Of a stretch of 64,000 nucleotides of DNA, positions 60,711-64,000 are shown piece by piece; position 1 is the stretch's first letter; each line of letters starts with the position of its first letter. The stretch is from NCBI RefSeq assembly GCF_002077695.1, contig NZ_MWUE01000008.1:62001-126000 (forward strand), written 5' to 3'. Position numbers and translations under genes: made by a program. Origin of the DNA: Pantoea latae (lineage in GTDB: Bacteria > Pseudomonadota > Gammaproteobacteria > Enterobacterales > Enterobacteriaceae). The notes under the pieces are model-generated. The model made no database searches and was not told where the DNA came from. It saw only the letters and a list, made by a program, of their open reading frames with translations.

Positions 60711-60726
60711 TAGACCGATCGGTCAG
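60711..60726. promoter_or_regulatory. NemR box upstream of nemR
   Basis: TAGACCGATCGGTCAG matches the NemR operator TAGACC-N4-GGTCTA at all but the last two bases; the centre GACCGATCGGTC is a perfect palindrome. It lies 15-30 bases before nemR. Confidence 0.87.
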
Positions 60727-60735
60727 ATGCAACGC

Positions 60736-62409
60736 TTAACCCGCTTTTCGGCACGTTCTGATCATGTCGAGCTGCGGCTGATATTCGCCGGTCTGTACAT
60801 CAAACATCCCCAGCAGCGTATGGAACAGGTTGTCCTGCGACACCTCCGCCGTGGGCGCCTGACGGCGCAAACAGGCTTCATCAATCTGGTAAGCGCGGGC
60901 ATAGCCGTCTGACATCCACATCAGCAGCGGGATATGGGTCTGCTGTGACGGCGCAAACAGGTAGGGCGTGCCGTGCAGATACATGCCGTGCTCGCCGAGG
61001 GATTCGCCGTGATCGGAGAGATAGACCAGCGCCACGTTAAAGCGGTCGCTGAGCGCTTTTAGCGAATCGATGGTGCGGCTCAGCATATCGTCGCTGTAGA
61101 GCAGCGTATTGTCGTAGGTGTTCATCAGCGCCTGATGATCGCAGTCCTGGATCTGATTGCTGTCGCAGGTCGGCGTAAACTGGCGAAACTGCGGTGGATA
61201 GCGGCGGTAGTAGGCGGGGCCGTGGCTGCCCATTTGATGCAGCACGATGATGCCGTCGTTATGCAGGCTCTCAGTGTAGTTATCCAGCCGGTGCAGCAGA
61301 ACGTCGTCCAGGCAGGAGCCATCCTTGCACCAGTTATCAAGCTTCCACAGGGTCATATCGGTATGCGGCACGCGATCGCAGGCGCCTTTGCAGCCACCGT
61401 CGTTTTCGCGCCACAGTACGCTAATGCCTGCGTGCGCCAGAATATCCAGCACGCCATCCTGATGGTGCGCCAGATTGGCGTCGTAATGGGCGCGCGGCAT
61501 GTTGGAGAACATGCAGGGCACCGAGATCGCCGTTTCCGTGCCGCAGGAGGTCGCCTGCGGATAGTAGATAACGTTTTGTTTTTTCAGCTGCGGATTGGTT
61601 TCGCGCCCGTAGCCGCCCAGCGAAAAATTCTCCGCGCGCGCGGTTTCGCCAACCACCAGCACCACCAGCGTTTTTTTCTGCTCAGCCTGGATAACCGGCC
61701 CTTTGTGCGCGTCCTGGCCGATATGCACCCAGGCCTGACTCCCTTTCATCCAGCGGTTATTCACGTAGTGGCCGGTGCCGCTGATGATATTGGCGGGCGT
61801 CACCATTTTCACCAGCCCTTTATTGTTGCGGATCAGCGACGCGTAATCTTTGTAAAACAGCAGCGCCATCAGCACGATCACGCCGAGCGCGGCCGCCATC
61901 GACAGCGCGCGCCACGCCAGGTTCATCCACCAGCTGTCGCGCCGTTTAAAGCGTACGGAAACCATCAGGAGGGTCGGCACTACGCCCATCAGCCCGACCC
62001 ACAGCAGGGCGTTGCGGCTCAGCAGCGCCACGGACTCCTGCACATCGGTTTCAAACACGTTTTGCACCATATTGGTGTCGATAACGGTGCCGAAGCTGAA
62101 CATAAAATAGTTCGCTGCCGCGCTGGCGAGGATCAGCACCGCCAGCAGCGGCTTACGCAGATAAGGCCAGGCAACGAGGTTAAAAATCAGGGTGAACGCC
62201 GCGGTCAGCACCACGGGAAGGCTGACGGCGAAGGCGTAATCGTGCAGCGAGGTGTAGGGGATCCGCTCCCACGCCCGAAACAAGAAGAGACCGTTTAGCG
62301 CCAGCGCAAAGAAGAGAGCAACAACGATATTAAAGGTGCTTTCGTGACAGCGTAACTTATTTAACAGCATGAGTATCCAGTTAAAAATCAAAGGTCGCTT
62401 AAAGAGCAT
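60736..62409 (-). CDS. eptA: Phosphoethanolamine transferase, EptA/PmrC type
   Basis: Inner-membrane enzyme that adds phosphoethanolamine to lipid A, lowering the net negative charge and polymyxin binding. It has 557 residues, with five membrane helices in the first 200 and a periplasmic sulfatase-like domain after. The catalytic Thr is in SCGTETAISVPCMFS, and zinc ligands are in VVGETARAENFS, YLSDHGESLGEHG and GTPYLFAP-type segments; HLHG follows. CGGCKGACDRVPH and CRKAG mark Cys pairs. It resembles E. coli EptA over its full length. It is inserted between nemR and ydhL, which are neighbours in E. coli. Confidence 0.87.
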   Translation of the reverse strand: MLFKRPLIFNWILMLLNKLRCHESTFNIVVALFFALALNGLFLFRAWERIPYTSLHDYAFAVSLPVVLTAAFTLIFNLVAWPYLRKPLLAVLILASAAANYFMFSFGTVIDTNMVQNVFETDVQESVALLSRNALLWVGLMGVVPTLLMVSVRFKRRDSWWMNLAWRALSMAAALGVIVLMALLFYKDYASLIRNNKGLVKMVTPANIISGTGHYVNNRWMKGSQAWVHIGQDAHKGPVIQAEQKKTLVVLVVGETARAENFSLGGYGRETNPQLKKQNVIYYPQATSCGTETAISVPCMFSNMPRAHYDANLAHHQDGVLDILAHAGISVLWRENDGGCKGACDRVPHTDMTLWKLDNWCKDGSCLDDVLLHRLDNYTESLHNDGIIVLHQMGSHGPAYYRRYPPQFRQFTPTCDSNQIQDCDHQALMNTYDNTLLYSDDMLSRTIDSLKALSDRFNVALVYLSDHGESLGEHGMYLHGTPYLFAPSQQTHIPLLMWMSDGYARAYQIDEACLRRQAPTAEVSQDNLFHTLLGMFDVQTGEYQPQLDMIRTCRKAG

Positions 62410-62477
62410 AAGGGGAAAAAATGAGGAGAACCTTAACGAAAGCTCAACACTATGCCGTGAGTTTTAAGATTAGCCAA

Positions 62478-62497
62478 ACTAAATAGTTACATTTAGT
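62478..62497. repeat. Dyad upstream of eptA and ydhL
   Basis: ACTAAAT, AGTTAC, ATTTAGT: seven-base arms with a six-base centre. It overlaps TTAGCCAAACTAA (62470-62482), another dyad that resembles a SlyA site with one extra centre base. It lies 69-88 bases before the eptA start, in the gap to ydhL. Confidence 0.5.
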
Positions 62498-62578
62498 GAC
62501 AAGCACCGCTTCTCGTTAGCAGAAAGGCGCAGGCAATAGGCTATCTTTAAAGGAGTTATCGATTGAAACGAGGACGTT

Positions 62579-62818
62579 GTGGCGGAGCAACTAGAGTTTT
62601 TCCCGGTACCCAGCCCCTGTCGCGGCATCTGCCAGACGGATGCGCGCGGCTACTGCATCGGCTGCCTGCGCAGCCGTGACGAACGCTTTAACTGGATGCA
62701 CTTCAGCGACGCGCAAAAACGCGACGTGCTGCGCCTGTGCCATCTGCGGCGCCTGCGCCTGCAGCGCCAGCAAAAGCCGAACGACGATCCAGAACCGCAG
62801 CAGCCATCCCTGTTTTGA
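62579..62818 (+). CDS. ydhL: DUF1289 protein YdhL
   Basis: A 79-residue protein with the DUF1289 Cys motif PCRGICQTDARGYCIGCLRS, which may bind a metal, and the ending QQPSLF found in E. coli YdhL. The start is GTG at 62579 (MAEQLEFFPVPSPC), preceded by GAGGAC. Function unknown. It lies upstream of ydhF, possibly with translational proximity (60-base gap). Confidence 0.92.
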   Translation: MAEQLEFFPVPSPCRGICQTDARGYCIGCLRSRDERFNWMHFSDAQKRDVLRLCHLRRLRLQRQQKPNDDPEPQQPSLF

Positions 62819-62875
62819 CCGCTTTTCGCTATACTGCCTGTCAGCGCTTTTCCGGACAAACACAGGGATATCATC

Positions 62876-63772
62876 ATGCTACAACCGCAACCGATTTCAC
62901 CGCAGGGTCCCGCTTTTTCGCCGTTGATTATGGGCTACTGGCGCCTGATGGCGTGGGAGATGACGCCGCAGCAGCGCGTCAGCTTTATTGAACACCACCT
63001 TTCTCTTGGCATCACCACGGTGGATCACGCCGATATCTACGGCGACTACCGCTGCGAAGCCGCCTTTGGCGAGGCGCTGAAGCTGGCGCCCGATTTGCGC
63101 GACCGTCTGCAAATTGTCACCAAATGCGGCATCGCTACCCGCGCGAAGCCCGAGCACCAGATCGGCCACTACAACACCGATAAAGCGCACATCCTGCAGA
63201 GCGCAGAAAATTCGCTGCGCCATTTCGCCACCGACCGGCTGGATCTGCTGCTGATCCACCGTCCCGATCCGCTGATGAACGCCGACGCGGTGGCCGAGGC
63301 GTTTCTGGAACTGCATCAGAGCGGCAAGGTGCTGCACTTCGGCGTGTCGAACTTTACGCCTGCGCAGTTTGCGCTGCTGCAGTCGCGCCTGCCGTTTACC
63401 CTGGTGACCAACCAGGTGGAAATTTCGCCGATCCAGCAGAATGTGATGCTGGATGGCACCCTCGACCATTGTCAGCAGCTGCGCCTGCGTCCAATGGCGT
63501 GGTCCTGCCTCGGCGGCGGCGAGCTGTTCCACGACCCGCACTATCAGCCGCTGCGCGAGGAGCTGGAAAAGGTGCGCCTCGAAACCGGCGCCGCCAGCCT
63601 GGCGCAGGTGGTCTACGCCTGGGTGCTGGCGCTGCCGAGCCAGCCGCTGCCGATTATCGGCTCCGGTAATGTCGACCGTGTCAGCGAAGCGGTCGCGGCG
63701 CTGCGCATTCAGCTTGATCGTCAGCAGTGGTTCCGCATTCGCAAAGCGGCGCTCGGCTACGATGTCCCCTGA
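62876..63772 (+). CDS. ydhF: Aldo/keto reductase family oxidoreductase YdhF
   Basis: NADPH-dependent aldo/keto reductase-like protein, 298 residues as in E. coli YdhF. The catalytic set is visible: Asp and Tyr in TVDHADIYGDYRCE, Lys in IVTKCGIAT and His in LLLIHRPDPL; the phosphate-binding end reads PLPIIGSGNVDRV. The substrate is not known. Next gene is sodC, as in E. coli. Confidence 0.93.
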   Translation: MLQPQPISPQGPAFSPLIMGYWRLMAWEMTPQQRVSFIEHHLSLGITTVDHADIYGDYRCEAAFGEALKLAPDLRDRLQIVTKCGIATRAKPEHQIGHYNTDKAHILQSAENSLRHFATDRLDLLLIHRPDPLMNADAVAEAFLELHQSGKVLHFGVSNFTPAQFALLQSRLPFTLVTNQVEISPIQQNVMLDGTLDHCQQLRLRPMAWSCLGGGELFHDPHYQPLREELEKVRLETGAASLAQVVYAWVLALPSQPLPIIGSGNVDRVSEAVAALRIQLDRQQWFRIRKAALGYDVP

Positions 63773-63855
63773 AGCGTAAAACTGTGTCAAAGAGCGGCAG
63801 AGAGCGGAAATAGCGGCCAGGCTTATCTCACCTTTGGGAAAGATAAGAGGCAATA

Positions 63856-64000
63856 ATGAAAAAGTCGTTATTAGCAGGATTACTCCTGATGAGCAGCGCC
63901 ATGGCCGGCGGCGCGCTGGCGCAGCAGGTGACGCTGCATAAGGTCAGCGCCGAAGGCATCGGCGAGGCGATCGGCACGGTCGAAATCGAACAGACGACAT
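63856..64000 (+). CDS. sodC: Cu/Zn superoxide dismutase, N-terminal part (cut by window end)
   Basis: Only the first 48 codons are present. A signal peptide (MKKSLLAGLLLMSSAMAGGALA) is followed by QQVTLHKVSAEGIGEAIGTVEIEQTT, whose G-IG-(S/T)-(V/I) pattern matches the first strands of periplasmic SodC, and the neighbour ydhF agrees with the E. coli order. AGAGGCAAT precedes the ATG. The metal-binding His residues lie outside the window. Confidence 0.85.
   Translation, partial: MKKSLLAGLLLMSSAMAGGALAQQVTLHKVSAEGIGEAIGTVEIEQTT

Noticed and set aside
62410..62578. PmrA or PhoP box upstream of eptA
   Set aside because: Half-like motifs (CTTAAC, TTTAG) occur but neither CTTAAG-N5-CTTAAG nor TGTTTA-N5-TGTTTA is met.

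Overview
The window is chromosomal DNA from a member of the Enterobacterales. It keeps long runs of the Escherichia coli gene order around astE to sodC (the 38 to 40 minute region), has high GC content and GC-rich third codon positions, and carries differences such as kduID, eptA and a TetR/MFS pair inserted and pfkB, sodB, lhr and menI missing. That pattern fits Erwiniaceae (Pantoea, Mixta or Erwinia), but the genus is inference. No prophage, insertion sequence, CRISPR array or conjugative element was seen. This is mostly conserved core genome, and the interest lies in regulatory sites, small genes and local gains and losses.

Layout. 1-2.5 kb: end of the arginine succinyltransferase operon (astB, astE) and the envelope-stress chaperone gene spy with a BaeR box. 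2.5-9.6 kb: SOS nuclease cho, nadE, a TetR/Bcr-type efflux pair, osmE, a small exported DUF6515-like protein, cystine transporter tcyP and SOS membrane protein ydjM. 9.7-15.3 kb: kduD-kduI with a KdgR box, hxpB, yniB, yniA, ydiZ and ydiY. 15.5-22.7 kb: the translation block thrS-infC-rpmI-rplT-pheM-pheS-pheT-ihfA, with its anticodon-mimic operator, AUU start and Phe attenuator preserved. 22.9-28.9 kb: a DUF2502 protein, btuC-btuE-btuD, nlpC, ydiV and selO. 28.9-33.8 kb: aroH, ppsR and ppsA.

33.8-46.3 kb: the sRNA gene rprA with an RcsB-type box, ydiK and ydiJ around a PUR-type box, a Fur-boxed gene of unknown function, the complete sufABCDSE iron-sulfur operon, ldtE and lpp. 46.6-50.1 kb: pykF with a Cra site, three tandem tRNA-Val(GAC) genes and mdtK. 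50.3-55.7 kb: riboflavin synthase, cfa, punC/punR and purR. 56.0-58.9 kb: the small membrane protein gene ynhF, mepH, grxD, rnt and gloA. 59-64 kb: nemA and nemR with NemR boxes, an eptA-type phosphoethanolamine transferase gene, ydhL, ydhF and the start of sodC, which is cut by the window end.

Several themes recur. Two SOS genes carry LexA-type boxes. PEP/pyruvate interconversion (ppsR, ppsA, pykF) has Cra-type sites. Iron and redox functions (suf, grxD, sodC, nemRA-gloA) are common, as are envelope maintenance genes (spy, osmE, nlpC, mepH, ldtE, lpp, eptA). No plainly new multi-gene system is present. The best unexplained items are the Fur-boxed gene at 38557-38961, the inverted repeat at 52381-52416, the perfect palindrome at 34113-34134 and the overlapping dyads upstream of eptA.
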